Shown here: positions 48,469 to 58,875 of the stretch, in pieces
How the letters are laid out: each line of letters opens with the position of its first letter
How positions within the stretch are numbered: the first letter of the stretch is position 1
From: Sphingomonas sp. BGYR3
Lineage (GTDB): Bacteria; Pseudomonadota; Alphaproteobacteria; Sphingomonadales; Sphingomonadaceae
Reading direction: 5' to 3'
NCBI RefSeq assembly: GCF_025153455.1
Contig: NZ_JANZNT010000001.1
Span: 372,001 to 436,000, forward strand
DNA length: 64,000 nt
Position numbers and translations under genes: made by a program
Notes under the pieces: generated by a model
Database searches by the model: none
What the model was told of the DNA's origin: nothing
The model's input: the letters and a program-made list of their open reading frames with translations, nothing else

Positions 48469-48526
48469 GGCCCCGAAGCTAATCCGGGATGGCTAACAGC
48501 CGATTAACGATACCGCGCAATCACGC

Positions 48527-48562
48527 ATGAAAAAGGCCCGGCGAACCATCGTCCGCCGGGCC
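48527..48562 (-). terminator. Rho-independent terminator of rpmE
   Basis: Minus-strand stem of nine perfect pairs (48562-48554 with 48543-48535, 10-nt loop), followed on the minus strand by TTTTTC. It lies about 28 bp after the rpmE stop. Confidence 0.88.
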
Positions 48563-48590
48563 ATATTTCGTTCGGGGATCGCCCGCCCGC

Positions 48591-48821
48591 TTACTTCTTG
48601 GCGAGCGACAGACCGCCAAAGCGCTTGTTGAAGCGCGCAACCTGGCCACCCGCATCCAGCAGACGCTGGTTGCCGCCGGTCCATGCCGGGTGGGCCAGCG
48701 GATCGATGTCCAGCTGCATCGTGTCGCCTTCCTTGCCCCAGGTGGAGCGGGTTTCGAACACGGTGCCGTCGGTCATCTGCACCTTGATCATGTGGTAATC
48801 GGGATGGGTATCGGCCTTCAT
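48591..48821 (-). CDS. rpmE: 50S ribosomal protein L31
   Basis: 76-aa ribosomal protein L31. It begins '[20 protein letters not shown]' and has '[20 protein letters not shown]' and '[11 protein letters not shown]', conserved in alphaproteobacterial L31. The four zinc cysteines of the C+ form are absent. It is a single-gene unit with its own strong terminator. Confidence 0.97.
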   Translation of the reverse strand: MKADTHPDYHMIKVQMTDGTVFETRSTWGKEGDTMQLDIDPLAHPAWTGGNQRLLDAGGQVARFNKRFGGLSLAKK

Positions 48822-48910
48822 GAGTCAGCTCCGGATGCGGCTGGTTCCGACCAGCCTTGGAAACAAGCCGCGGCCGTTAGCCTTGTCCGGCCGAAAAGGC
48901 AAGGCACTGG

Positions 48911-50722
48911 CTATTTCCGGCCGAACAGCCGTTCAATATCCCCATGGGCCAGTTTGACCCAGGTCGGGCGACCGTGATTGCACTGGCCGGAATGGGGCGT
49001 GACCTCCATTTCGCGGAGCAAGGCATTCATTTCGGCCACCGACAGAGCGCGCCCCGCGCGGACCGATCCATGGCACGCCATGGTCGCGGCGACATGATCC
49101 AGCTTTTCCTTCAGGCTCAGCGCCTCGTCATAGGCCGCAAGATCGTCGGCCAGATCGATGACCAGCGCGGCGGCGTCCCGCGTGCCCAGCATGGCTGGCA
49201 CTGCCCGGACCAGCACGGCGCGCGGGCCAAAGCGTTCCACCTCCAGCCCGAACGCGGCCAGTTCCTTCGCCCGCGCCTCGATCCGGTCGCACCCCGGTTC
49301 GTCCAGCTCGACCACTTCGGGCAGCAGCAGCGCCTGCGCCTTTACCCCGCCCTCGCCCATGGCGCGGCGCATCCGTTCCAGAACCAGCCGCTCATGCGCC
49401 GCGTGCTGATCCACCAGGACCAGCCCGTCCTCCGCCTCTGCGACGATATAGGTGCGGGCGACCTGACCCCGCGCAACGCCCAGTGGATAGGAAACCGCCT
49501 GCGGCACGGGGTCACTCGCCGCCTCGGCCCGCGCCTGAGGCGGTTCGGACAGGAACTGCAGACCGGCATCCGCCACCGCATTGCCCGCAGCCTCTGCACC
49601 GTACAGGCCGGGGGCGCTGGCAGGAACCGGCCATTGCGCCATTGGCGGTATTTGCGCCGGGGGGAATGATCCGCCGGGTTGCCAGTTCGCCATTGCGCCG
49701 GCCTGTGCCGCCTGGATGCTGCGATGGCCGGCGGCATCCAGCGCGCGGCGAAGGCCGCTGACGATCATGCCGCGGACCAGCGCAGGATCGCGAAACCGCA
49801 CCTCCGTCTTTGCCGGGTGGACGTTCACGTCCACCTCGCTGGTCGGCAGGTCAAGGAACAGCGCCAGCACCGGATGCCGGTCGCGCGCCAGCATTTCGGC
49901 ATAGGCACCGCGGACCGCCCCGATCAGCAGCCGGTCGCGAACCGGGCGGCCGTTGACGAACAGATATTGATGGTCGGCAACCCCCCGGTTGAACGTCGGA
50001 ATGCCCGCCACGCCGCCCAGCCGGTAGCCGTCGCGTTCCAGCGCCACGATCACGCTGTTGTCCGCCAGCGCGCGGTCGGTCAGCGCCGCGACCCGCGCCG
50101 GGCGATCCTCGTCCGCCTGCACGCCCAGCGTCCTGCGCCCGTCATGGTCCAGCGAAAAGGCGATGTCGGGCCGCGCCATCGCCAGTCGGCGTACCACGTC
50201 CATGCAGGCGGCATATTCGGCACGCGGCGAACGCAGGAACTTGCGCCGTGCGGGCACGCGCTCGAACAATGCCTCCATGCGGACGCGCGTGCCGGGGGGC
50301 AGCGCCGCCGGCCCCTCCCCAACCTGTGCGCCGTTATCGACCACGAGCGACCATCCATCGGCCCCGCGCGGACGGGATTCGATGGTGAGCCGAGCGACGC
50401 TGGCGATGGACGGCAGCGCCTCGCCCCGAAAGCCCATCGTCGTCACACCCTGGATCGCGCCGTCGTCCCACAGCGATTCGGGCAGTTTCGACGTTGCATG
50501 ACGCTCCAGCGCCAGCCGCATCTCGGCCGGCGTCATCCCGCAGCCATCGTCGCTAACCTCGATCAGGTCGATGCCCCCGCCGGACAGCCGGATGGAGATG
50601 CGCCCGGCCCCGGCGTCGATGGCGTTCTCGACCAGTTCCTTCAGCGCACTGGCGGGCCTTTCCACCACTTCACCGGCAGCGATACGATTGACCAGATGTT
50701 CCGGCAGGCGGCGTATTGACAT
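48911..50722 (-). CDS. mutL: DNA mismatch repair protein MutL
   Basis: 603-aa MutL. N-terminal GHKL ATPase: 'IRRLPEHLVNRIAAGEVVER', 'ALKELVENAIDAGAGRISI', 'DDGCGMTPAEMRLALERHAT' and 'GFRGEALPSIASVARL'. After a variable linker the C-terminal dimerisation domain holds 'VLVDQHAAHERLVLERMRRA', the DQHA-x2-E-x4-E endonuclease motif (about residue 427), so this is the nicking type of MutL found where MutH is absent. The ATG at 50722 fits the family; the frame is open far upstream through mreB antisense and this is rejected. Divergent from mreB. Confidence 0.97.
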   Translation of the reverse strand: MSIRRLPEHLVNRIAAGEVVERPASALKELVENAIDAGAGRISIRLSGGGIDLIEVSDDGCGMTPAEMRLALERHATSKLPESLWDDGAIQGVTTMGFRGEALPSIASVARLTIESRPRGADGWSLVVDNGAQVGEGPAALPPGTRVRMEALFERVPARRKFLRSPRAEYAACMDVVRRLAMARPDIAFSLDHDGRRTLGVQADEDRPARVAALTDRALADNSVIVALERDGYRLGGVAGIPTFNRGVADHQYLFVNGRPVRDRLLIGAVRGAYAEMLARDRHPVLALFLDLPTSEVDVNVHPAKTEVRFRDPALVRGMIVSGLRRALDAAGHRSIQAAQAGAMANWQPGGSFPPAQIPPMAQWPVPASAPGLYGAEAAGNAVADAGLQFLSEPPQARAEAASDPVPQAVSYPLGVARGQVARTYIVAEAEDGLVLVDQHAAHERLVLERMRRAMGEGGVKAQALLLPEVVELDEPGCDRIEARAKELAAFGLEVERFGPRAVLVRAVPAMLGTRDAAALVIDLADDLAAYDEALSLKEKLDHVAATMACHGSVRAGRALSVAEMNALLREMEVTPHSGQCNHGRPTWVKLAHGDIERLFGRK

Positions 50723-50866
50723 GACCCCGGCTCTAGCCCAAGCGGCTGCTTTCCGCGACCCGCATCGGCATGAAAATCTCTGCCAGGGCGAGCACCCCTG
50801 CGGGGCGGGGAATTGAGGGCCAACGGGCAGCCGCAAGGCGCTCAGGATCACGGTATCGGGCGGTAG

Positions 50867-51916
<1,050 letters not shown>

Positions 51917-51932
51917 TCCAGGGAGCGCGGTC

Positions 51933-52823
51933 ATGGCACCGCCGAAAAACCGCCCCGGCTTTTCCAAACGGGCGCAATATTCGCTGTTCATCGGCTATGT
52001 GATCGCCGTTTCCGGCGTCGTCATCGGCGCGGCTGCATTGCTGCTGTCCATTCTGGATCCGCAGGCATTCGGCGTGCTGCGCGGCACGGTGCGAGAGGTG
52101 ACGACCCCCTTTGCCACCGGCACGCACTGGACCCGGCGACAGCTGAGCGCCATTCCGGAGGGGATCGGCGCATATTTCGGCGCGGTCAGCGAAAACCGGC
52201 GGTTGAAGCGCGAACTGGCGGATAATCGCCTGCTGTTGCAGCGGGCGCGCGCCCTGACCGTCGAAAACCAGCGGCTGCGCGCCATTGCGCAGCTGCGCGA
52301 GCGGGCGATCGAGCCGGTGATTGCGGCGCGCCTGGTCGCTTCATCCGCGTCGAGCACCCGGCGCTATGCCATCCTGAATGCAGGCTCGATGCAAGGCGTG
52401 AACCGTGCCCAGCCTGTGCGCGGGCCAGAAGGACTGATCGGGCGCGTGATCGAAACCGGCCCGAATAGCGCCCGGGTTCTGCTGATCGTCGATCCGGACA
52501 GCGTCGTGCCGGCGCAGCGGACGCGCGACGGGATGCCGGCGATCATCAACGGGCGCGGCGATGGCATGGTCGATATCCGCGTCGCCAATGTGTCCAACGC
52601 GCCGCTCAAGGCCGGGGACAGCTTCATCACATCGGGCGCCGGCGGCATCTACCCGCCCGGCATTCCCGTCGCGCGCGTGCTGGCCAGTGGCCGCGACGCA
52701 GTGATCGGCCGGCCGTTCGCCAATCCCGATGCGCTCGATTTTGCGCTGGTCCAGCGGGCATATGTCCCTGAACTTGCCCGGCCGGACGAAACGCCGCCCG
52801 AAAATGCGGGCGCGGCGGAATGA
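51933..52823 (+). CDS. mreC: Rod shape-determining protein MreC
   Basis: Periplasmic scaffold of the rod complex that activates PBP2. The 296-aa protein has one N-terminal membrane helix (about residues 16-40), a coiled coil (about 80-115, 'ENRRLKRELADNRLLLQRAR') and the beta-sandwich core with 'GLIGRVIETGPNSARVLLIV' and 'GDSFITSGAGGIYPPGIPVA'. Start ATG 51933, 16 bp after mreB and behind an AGGGAG site. Its end overlaps mreD by ATGA. Confidence 0.95.
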   Translation: MAPPKNRPGFSKRAQYSLFIGYVIAVSGVVIGAAALLLSILDPQAFGVLRGTVREVTTPFATGTHWTRRQLSAIPEGIGAYFGAVSENRRLKRELADNRLLLQRARALTVENQRLRAIAQLRERAIEPVIAARLVASSASSTRRYAILNAGSMQGVNRAQPVRGPEGLIGRVIETGPNSARVLLIVDPDSVVPAQRTRDGMPAIINGRGDGMVDIRVANVSNAPLKAGDSFITSGAGGIYPPGIPVARVLASGRDAVIGRPFANPDALDFALVQRAYVPELARPDETPPENAGAAE

Positions 52824-53332
52824 CGCCGAGCGGCCGCAGCCTGCTTGGCGCCGATGAACGGGTGCACAGCCGGCGCTGGCTGATGCCGGCGGCGGTGATG
52901 GTCGGTTCCCTGCTGTCGCTGTTGCCGCTGGTCGCAACGGCCCCCCTGCTGCCGCCCTTTGGCCTGATGCTGCTGATCGGCTGGCGCTTCCTGATGCCGG
53001 GCAAGGTGCCCGCGTGGTTTGCCCTGCCGCTCGGCCTGTTCGACGATCTGGTCAGCGGTCAGCCGGTCGGCAGCGCGGTCGTGCTGTGGACATTGTGCCT
53101 TCTGGGCATCGACGTGCTAGATACGCGGCTGATGTGGCGTAGTTTCTGGCAGGACTGGCTTGTGGCATCGGGCGCTGTCGCCTTTTGCCTGATCGGCGGG
53201 CGGATCTTTGCCGCGCCGCTATCCTCTCATGTCGATACCGCGCTGATGATCCAGATTGCGGCGTCTGTCGTGCTGTTGCCCGTCGTGTTTCGCATCGCGG
53301 CCTGGCTCGATCTCAAGCGAGTGGTCGCATGA
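52820..53332 (+). CDS. mreD: Rod shape-determining protein MreD
   Basis: 170-aa integral membrane protein with about five helices, characteristic of MreD: 'AVMVGSLLSLLPLVATAPLL', 'GLMLLIGWRFLMPGKVPAWF' and 'GLFDDLVSGQPVGSAVVLWT', the last being the recognisable MreD motif. It overlaps mreC at its start and mrdA at its end by four bases each, so the five genes are tightly coupled. Confidence 0.9.
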   Translation: MTPSGRSLLGADERVHSRRWLMPAAVMVGSLLSLLPLVATAPLLPPFGLMLLIGWRFLMPGKVPAWFALPLGLFDDLVSGQPVGSAVVLWTLCLLGIDVLDTRLMWRSFWQDWLVASGAVAFCLIGGRIFAAPLSSHVDTALMIQIAASVVLLPVVFRIAAWLDLKRVVA

Positions 53333-55287
53333 AGGTCGATAACCTGCTTGGCGGGTCCACCAAGCTGATGACCGAGGCGCAGCAGGCGTTCAGCTTTTCG
53401 CGCCGCGCCCTGTTGATGGGCGGGTTGCAGGCGGGGGTCGGCGTGGTGCTGGCCGGACGCATGGCATGGTTGTCCGTTGCGGAGAATGAACGGTACCGGA
53501 CGCTGTCGGAAAGCAATCGCGTCAACCTGACGCTGGTGCCACCGCGGCGTGGCTGGATCGTCGATCGCAACGGCGCGGCGATCGCGTCCAACCGCACCGA
53601 TTTTCGCGTCGACCTGATCCCCGACCGGATGAAGGACGGCGAGCAGACGCTTGGCCTGTTGCAGCAGCTTCTGGCGCTGACCGCCGACGATATGCAGCGG
53701 ATCCGTGACGACCTTAAGGGCGCGTCCGGTTTCCGACCCGTGCAGGTTGCGGAGAACCTGGATTGGGAACGCTTTGCCGCGGTCAATGTCCGCCTGCCCG
53801 AACTGCCGGGCGTTGAGCCCGCGCGGGGATTTGCGCGCCATTACCCGAATGGCGCGGCGGTTGCTCACCTGATCGGCTATGTCGGTGCCGCCAGTGCCGA
53901 ACAGTTCAAGAAGGAACGCGACCCTCTGCTGGTCACGCCGGGGTTCAAGCTGGGCAAGGACGGCATTGAAAAGGTGCTGGAAACCCGCCTTCGGGGTCAG
54001 CCGGGTGCGAAGCGGGTGGAAGTGACCGCCAGCGGCCGACTGGTCAAGGAACTCGCCACGCGCCCCGACACGCCGGGTCAGACGGTGAAACTGACCATCG
54101 ATCTGGGGTTGCAGGATTATGCCGCACGCAGGCTGGGCAATGAATCCGGAGCGGTCGTCGTCATCGACACCCGCACGGGCGGCATCCTGGCGATCGCATC
54201 TATGCCCGCCTATGATCCCAACGCCTTTTCCGACGGCATCAGCCGGGCCGAATGGGGATTTCTGACGGCCGACGATCACCTGCCGCTGACCAACAAGGCG
54301 TTGCAGGGCCTGTATCCGCCCGGATCGACGTTCAAGCCTGCAACGGCACTGGCAGCGCTGCGTTCCGGCATCGATCCCGAACGCACCGTGAACTGTCCCG
54401 GTGGATATCAGCTTGGCAACCGCTTCTTCCGCTGTCTGGGCCGGCACGGGCCGGTCAATCTGCACCGCGCCATCGCCAAGAGCTGCAATACCTATTTCTA
54501 CACCGTCGGGCGCGAGGCGGGGATGGAGGCGGTGGCCGATGCCGCGCGTCAGCTTGGTCTGGGCGCGGAATATCCCCTGCCCTTTCCCTCTCAGCGTTAC
54601 GGAACGGTGCCCGATCCGGCATGGAAGCTGAAAAAGTACAAACAGGCATGGACTGCGGCCGATACGCTCAACGCTTCGATCGGTCAGGGCTATCTGCTGG
54701 CCAGTCCGTTGCAGCTGGCGGTTCAGGTCGCGCGGATCGCGTCCGGCCGGGCGCTGGTGCCCCGCATCCTTGCCGAAGAACCGATTGTCGGCCCGTCGCT
54801 GGACGTGCCGCCCGACCGCATGAACCTGATCCGGTCGGGGATGGACGAGGTGGTGAACGGGGCCGGCACGGCGGGACGCAGCCGGCTTCAGCTCGACGGC
54901 ATCCGCATGGGCGGCAAGACGGGTACGGCGCAGGTGCGGCGGATCGAGGGCGGCGCCCGCGGCGGCCTGAACGTTCCGTGGAAATATCGCGACCATGGCC
55001 TGTTCGTCGGGTTCGCGCCCGTCGATAATCCGCAATATGCCGTTGCCGTCGTCATCGAACATGGCATGTCGGGCTCCGGAGCGGCAGCGCCGGTGGCGCG
55101 CGATGTCATCACCTGGTTGTTCGACCGGGAAAAGGCGATGGCGACCCTGACTGCGCTCGAAACCGAATGGGGCGGCACCATTGCCGAGCGCATGGCCCGC
55201 AAACAGGCCGCATGGCTGTTTCAGCGCGATGCCGAGCGGCGTGCACAGGCTGGCGGCTCCGCTCCTGTTGCAGGCGCTCCGCGATGA
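53329..55287 (+). CDS. mrdA: Penicillin-binding protein 2
   Basis: Transpeptidase of the rod complex (652 aa). A membrane anchor (about residues 25-45) precedes the pedestal domain, 'VPPRRGWIVDRNGAAIASNR', and the class B transpeptidase domain with S-x-x-K in 'LYPPGSTFKPATALAAL' (about residue 334), S-x-N in 'AIAKSCNTYFYTVG' (about 385) and K-T-G in 'GIRMGGKTGTAQVRRIE' (about 529). An internal start at 53185 is out of place; ATG 53329 overlaps the mreD stop. The C-terminal helix is Arg/Ala-rich. Confidence 0.96.
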   Translation: MKVDNLLGGSTKLMTEAQQAFSFSRRALLMGGLQAGVGVVLAGRMAWLSVAENERYRTLSESNRVNLTLVPPRRGWIVDRNGAAIASNRTDFRVDLIPDRMKDGEQTLGLLQQLLALTADDMQRIRDDLKGASGFRPVQVAENLDWERFAAVNVRLPELPGVEPARGFARHYPNGAAVAHLIGYVGAASAEQFKKERDPLLVTPGFKLGKDGIEKVLETRLRGQPGAKRVEVTASGRLVKELATRPDTPGQTVKLTIDLGLQDYAARRLGNESGAVVVIDTRTGGILAIASMPAYDPNAFSDGISRAEWGFLTADDHLPLTNKALQGLYPPGSTFKPATALAALRSGIDPERTVNCPGGYQLGNRFFRCLGRHGPVNLHRAIAKSCNTYFYTVGREAGMEAVADAARQLGLGAEYPLPFPSQRYGTVPDPAWKLKKYKQAWTAADTLNASIGQGYLLASPLQLAVQVARIASGRALVPRILAEEPIVGPSLDVPPDRMNLIRSGMDEVVNGAGTAGRSRLQLDGIRMGGKTGTAQVRRIEGGARGGLNVPWKYRDHGLFVGFAPVDNPQYAVAVVIEHGMSGSGAAAPVARDVITWLFDREKAMATLTALETEWGGTIAERMARKQAAWLFQRDAERRAQAGGSAPVAGAPR

Positions 55288-56396
55288 AGGTGAACGAGAT
55301 CGTCCCGTCGACCATCGCGGACCTGCCCTGGCGGCTGCTGCTGCTTGTCATCATGATGGGCGGATTCGGCCTTCTGGTCCTTTATTCCGCTGCGGGCGGC
55401 AGCATCAGCCCCTGGGCGCAGTCGCAAGGGATCCGGCTGGTCGCCTTTATCGGCCTGGCGATCGGCATTTCGCGGGTACCGACGACCTTTTGGTCCCGCT
55501 GGGCACTGCCGGGCTATGCCGGTATCCTGATCCTGCTGATCCTGGTCGAGCTGCTGGGGGCGGTGCGCGGCGGGGCGCAACGATGGCTGGACCTGGGGTT
55601 CATCCGGTTGCAGCCGTCCGAATTGATGAAACCGTGCATCGTGCTTGCGCTCGCCCGCTTCTACGAGATGCTGCCACCGGTCGAAACCCGACGTTTCGCG
55701 GGGATCTGGCCGGGGGCCGTGCTTATCGGCGTGCCGATGGGGCTGGTCATGCTGCAACCCGACCTTGGCACCGCCCTGATGATCGCCTTTGGCGGAATTG
55801 CGGTGATGTTCCTGGCCGGTGTCCCTCTCCGCCTGTTCATCGGCGGCGGGCTGGGTGTTGCGCTGGCGGTCCCGCTGGCGGTCAATTTCCTGTTGCACCC
55901 TTATCAGCGCAACCGGGTGCTGACCTTCCTTGATCCGGAAAGCGATCCGCTGGGCACCGGCTATCACATCAGCCAGTCAAAGATCGCGATCGGCTCTGGC
56001 GGCTGGTTCGGCAAGGGGTTCCTCAATGGCACGCAAAGCCATCTGGACTACCTGCCGGAAGGGCACACCGATTTCGCGCTGGCGACGATGATGGAGGAAT
56101 GGGGTCTGGCCGGCGGCGTCATGCTGATCATCGGGTTTGCGCTGCTGATCGGCTGGGGCATCCATGTCGGCATGAAGGCGAAGACACGGTTCGGAAAACT
56201 GACCGCCGCGGGGCTTTCCGCCACAATCTTCTTCTACGCGTCGATCAACATGGCGATGGTCATGGGCCTGGCCCCGGTGGTGGGCATCCCCCTGCCCTTT
56301 ATCAGCTTTGGCGGGTCGGCGCTGATGACCGTGATGATCTGTATCGGAATCATGATGGGAATCGACCGCTCGGCATCCGATCGAAAGCGCCCCTGA
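55284..56396 (+). CDS. rodA: Rod shape-determining peptidoglycan glycosyltransferase RodA
   Basis: SEDS-family glycosyltransferase that polymerises lipid II with PBP2. The 370-aa protein has about ten membrane helices and the SEDS motifs 'GAQRWLDLGFIRLQPSELMK', 'VMLQPDLGTALMIAFGGIAV' and 'LPEGHTDFALATMMEEWGLA' with the catalytic Asp region, and ends 'GIPLPFISFGGSALMTVMIC'. It overlaps mrdA by ATGA and closes the rod operon before tRNA-Lys. Confidence 0.96.
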   Translation: MKVNEIVPSTIADLPWRLLLLVIMMGGFGLLVLYSAAGGSISPWAQSQGIRLVAFIGLAIGISRVPTTFWSRWALPGYAGILILLILVELLGAVRGGAQRWLDLGFIRLQPSELMKPCIVLALARFYEMLPPVETRRFAGIWPGAVLIGVPMGLVMLQPDLGTALMIAFGGIAVMFLAGVPLRLFIGGGLGVALAVPLAVNFLLHPYQRNRVLTFLDPESDPLGTGYHISQSKIAIGSGGWFGKGFLNGTQSHLDYLPEGHTDFALATMMEEWGLAGGVMLIIGFALLIGWGIHVGMKAKTRFGKLTAAGLSATIFFYASINMAMVMGLAPVVGIPLPFISFGGSALMTVMICIGIMMGIDRSASDRKRP

Positions 56397-56498
56397 CATT
56401 TTTTGTGCCATCCGGTGTTGCCAAGCACCAAACCCGATGCTAACGGCCCGCTCTCGCTTGACGGGACCGGCCTCAACCGGCTCATGTCATCCGCGAAT

Positions 56499-56574
<76 letters not shown>

Positions 56575-56753
56575 TATTTTCAATGACTTAGCGCTAATCT
56601 CGAGGTCAGTTCCATCATCAAGGTAGCGTTTTAGGTAGCGGACGCCCTGCGACGCTCTGACACTTTTTGACGCCAAGCTGTTGTTGCTTCGGCCAGCAGA
56701 TCTCCCACGCACCACTCCGTCGTCAGTTTTGCCGGGAATCGCTTTGGTCAGGC

Positions 56754-56954
56754 CTAATCCATTCCCCAATAGATCGGGTTGTGCAGCCATTCGTTGATGG
56801 CTGATTCCCGCCAACCGGAACAGCGCTCTGCGATCTTGATCTGTTTGGGGAAGGTCCCTCTCCTGATCTTCCGATAAAGGGTGGCGCGCGACAGGCCGGT
56901 GCGCTCAAGCACGATGGGCAGGCGAAGGATACGGTCGGGACTGGTCGAGGTCAT
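56754..56954 (-). CDS. AlpA-family phage-type transcriptional regulator
   Basis: 66-aa helix-turn-helix protein of the AlpA/MerR-like excisionase group: 'RILRLPIVLERTGLSRATLY' and 'RKIRRGTFPKQIKIAERCSG' form the winged HTH, followed by 'WRESAINEWL'. Such proteins activate integrase/excision genes in P4-like islands. The ATG at 56954 fits the family length. Lying about 180 bp from tRNA-Lys and pointing to it, it supports the presence of an integrated element. Confidence 0.88.
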   Translation of the reverse strand: MTSTSPDRILRLPIVLERTGLSRATLYRKIRRGTFPKQIKIAERCSGWRESAINEWLHNPIYWGMD

Positions 56955-57368
56955 GTGCTCATCATCCTTAGGTTGTGATGCCCTGTTTCGGGCAGCTTTC
57001 GGATGATGCGAGCGGCCGTCAATGCGTTGAGATTCGGCGGTTTCTACGCTGTGATGACCTGTCGTTAGCTGGCCTTCGCCGGCGCTTTCCGGAGTGCGAC
57101 CAAATATTTTTGCCGCTGGTCAGTGCGAGCCGGCGCGGTCGTCCCCTGCCCTCACGGCAACCGCATCTGTTGCGCCGGAATGCCGGTGGCCGTCGCTGGC
57201 TGCTAGCCCCGCCCGGACGGTGCGCAACCCCGGCGGTGCCCGGGTCATCCACTTCGTCGCTGCCCTTGCGGGTGCGCCCCGCCCTTGCCGGCGGGGCTTG
57301 CGGGCCTGCTCCTGCCGCCCCCCGGCCATCCCGGCGCTGGACCTGGGCGGTTCTCGCAGGAGGACATC
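56955..57368. other. 414-bp GC-rich stretch without a clear gene
   Basis: Open frames cross this stretch on both strands but their translations are Arg/Pro/Gly-rich and lack coding character. The last bases hold a strong ribosome-binding site, AGGAGG at 57359-57364, serving the ATG at 57369. The rest probably contains the divergent promoters for the AlpA gene and the unknown gene. Confidence 0.5.
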
Positions 57369-58429
57369 ATGGGCAAAGCGAACCGGGTCGATCGCAAGGC
57401 ACTGCGGCGCATGTCGCCCTTGGCGCGACAGCTCATAGCGGATACCTCGCGCAGGCCGAGCAGCTTCTCGACCGCATCGCACCTGCGCTGGAACGCGTCC
57501 TCAACCTCATCCTCCGCGGCAAGAGCGTCTCCAATGCGCAGTTGACCGCCATGAACAGCGTTCACGAAGCCGCCCGCGAGCTGACCCCGCCTGCAATCGC
57601 GTCCTCGGTCGCGACCGGCGAGGGATCAGGCGAGTTCAACGCCAACGTTACGAAGCTGCAGAACCTGCTGTTCGCGGGCAGCGCCGACGTCTGTAGGCGT
57701 TTCCACCAGCTTCCAAAGGGCGCCGGCGCCTTCATCGCCTGGACCGCCGACCTGATCAAGAACGCCGATGAGGCCGAGGCGCAGGAACCGTGGGAACTCG
57801 TCGGCGGCGTGCCCGCCAGTCTCGGCAAGATCCGAGAGATCCTCGTTCGCATTAGGATCATTGCAGGGGATGCTGCCGGGCGAACCGTACACCCGGGCGT
57901 GAGTTTTGCCACGCTCCTCGGCAAGGCAAAACCCGACAACGCGCTCCGCCTTGTCGCCTCAGTGGTCGAGACGAGGATGACGGTGGCGCGCAACGCGCTA
58001 GCAGCCTCGATCCGGTCCCAACTGGTAGATAACGGCGTCGAGGCTCTGGTGCATGTCGTGGAGGACCCCGACGCAATCCTCCCATGGCCACCCAGCAAGG
58101 TACTCGTCGTGATCCCACTAACTTCGCAGATGGAGATCGAGAGCCACGCGATCGCAACCCTAGCCGCCCGTCGGGCCGTCCCGGACGGCATCAGGCTCAC
58201 GTTGATCCCGAGCGTCGACGGACTGGTGCTGCCGGCGCGTAGCGTCAGCGGCTACGAGACACTGCTACCTCTCCCCGACGAGGCCGACGTTTGGATCGAA
58301 CAACTCGGCCTCCCCTTCTTCCGCGCGGAAATCTCGCCGATCCTGAACATGGCGGTGGCGAAGGCATCGGCCTTACAGTCGATGGACCGCCTCAATCTAG
58401 GCATCGCCGGTCGCGGGCGATGTCCATGA
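57369..58429 (+). pseudogene. Unknown island gene, apparently frameshifted near its 5' end and truncated at 3'
   Basis: A strong ribosome-binding site (AGGAGG, 5 nt spacing) precedes ATG 57369, whose frame reads 'MGKANRVDRKALRRMSPLAR' and soon becomes meaningless. From about 57440 a different frame carries the convincing protein: helical 'GYLAQAEQLLDRIAPALERV', later 'LQNLLFAGSADVCRRFHQLP', 'TRMTVARNALAASIRSQLV' and 'SKVLVVIPLTSQMEIESHAI'. The two parts fit as one protein of about 350 aa joined by a one-base shift between 57430 and 57445. The last nine residues are antisense to the neighbouring nucleotidyltransferase, so the natural C-terminus seems lost. I do not recognise the family. Confidence 0.55.
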
Positions 58430-58823
58430 AGAAGTAGCGACCATGGGCGAGGCCGTCATTCACCTCCTGCAGGGTATGGACGATGAAGTTGACCGGGGTG
58501 TTGAGCGTCCTGGTGATGCCAAGCTCGCGGTTCAGCCGGTCCTCGAGCTTCAGCCAGTAGCTGACCCGGTCGGTTAATCGCTTGTCGTTGACGATGACCA
58601 AGAGGTCGAAGTCCGACTTGTAGCCCTTTGCGGTATGCGGCTCATCGACCCAGCCGCCTCTGGCATAGCTGCCATAGAGGATCACCTTGAGGATGCGGCC
58701 CTTCTTCTTCCACTCATGCTTGGCCAGCGCCAGCGCATCGTCGAACTCCTCAAACAGGATCTGCACCACCCGCTCGAGCTCGCGCTGCTTGGCTGGCGGT
58801 AGATGATCGATATCGCTGCGCAT
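58392..58823 (-). CDS. MNT-type nucleotidyltransferase, truncated (HEPN half missing)
   Basis: 143-aa protein matching the N-terminal half of nucleotidyltransferase-HEPN fusion proteins. After helices 'AKQRELERVVQILFEEFDDA' it has the polymerase-beta-type motif 'VILYGSYARGGWVDEP' and 'KSDFDLLVIVNDKRL' (G-S then D-x-D, about residues 50-80), and 'TPVNFIVHTLQEVNDGLAHG'. Complete relatives are about 300 aa and continue after 'YFFMDIARDG' into a HEPN domain; here the chain changes to 'RRCLD' and stops. MNT/HEPN pairs form toxin-antitoxin modules in which MNT AMPylates HEPN. The loss of HEPN leaves an orphan MNT domain. The end overlaps the convergent neighbour by 38 bp. Confidence 0.8.
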   Translation of the reverse strand: MRSDIDHLPPAKQRELERVVQILFEEFDDALALAKHEWKKKGRILKVILYGSYARGGWVDEPHTAKGYKSDFDLLVIVNDKRLTDRVSYWLKLEDRLNRELGITRTLNTPVNFIVHTLQEVNDGLAHGRYFFMDIARDRRCLD

Positions 58824-58875
58824 GGTCTCCTCACCCTGTAGGGCTTGATCGGGGATGGCAAGTCATTGGCAAGGC

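Noticed and set aside
53227..55062. 611-codon open frame on the minus strand
   Set aside because: Antisense to mrdA; no recognisable motif and no ribosome-binding site.
56975..57368. Upstream extension of the unknown island protein
   Set aside because: Translation is Arg/Pro/Gly-rich low-complexity sequence, whereas a strong ribosome-binding site and ATG exist at 57369.
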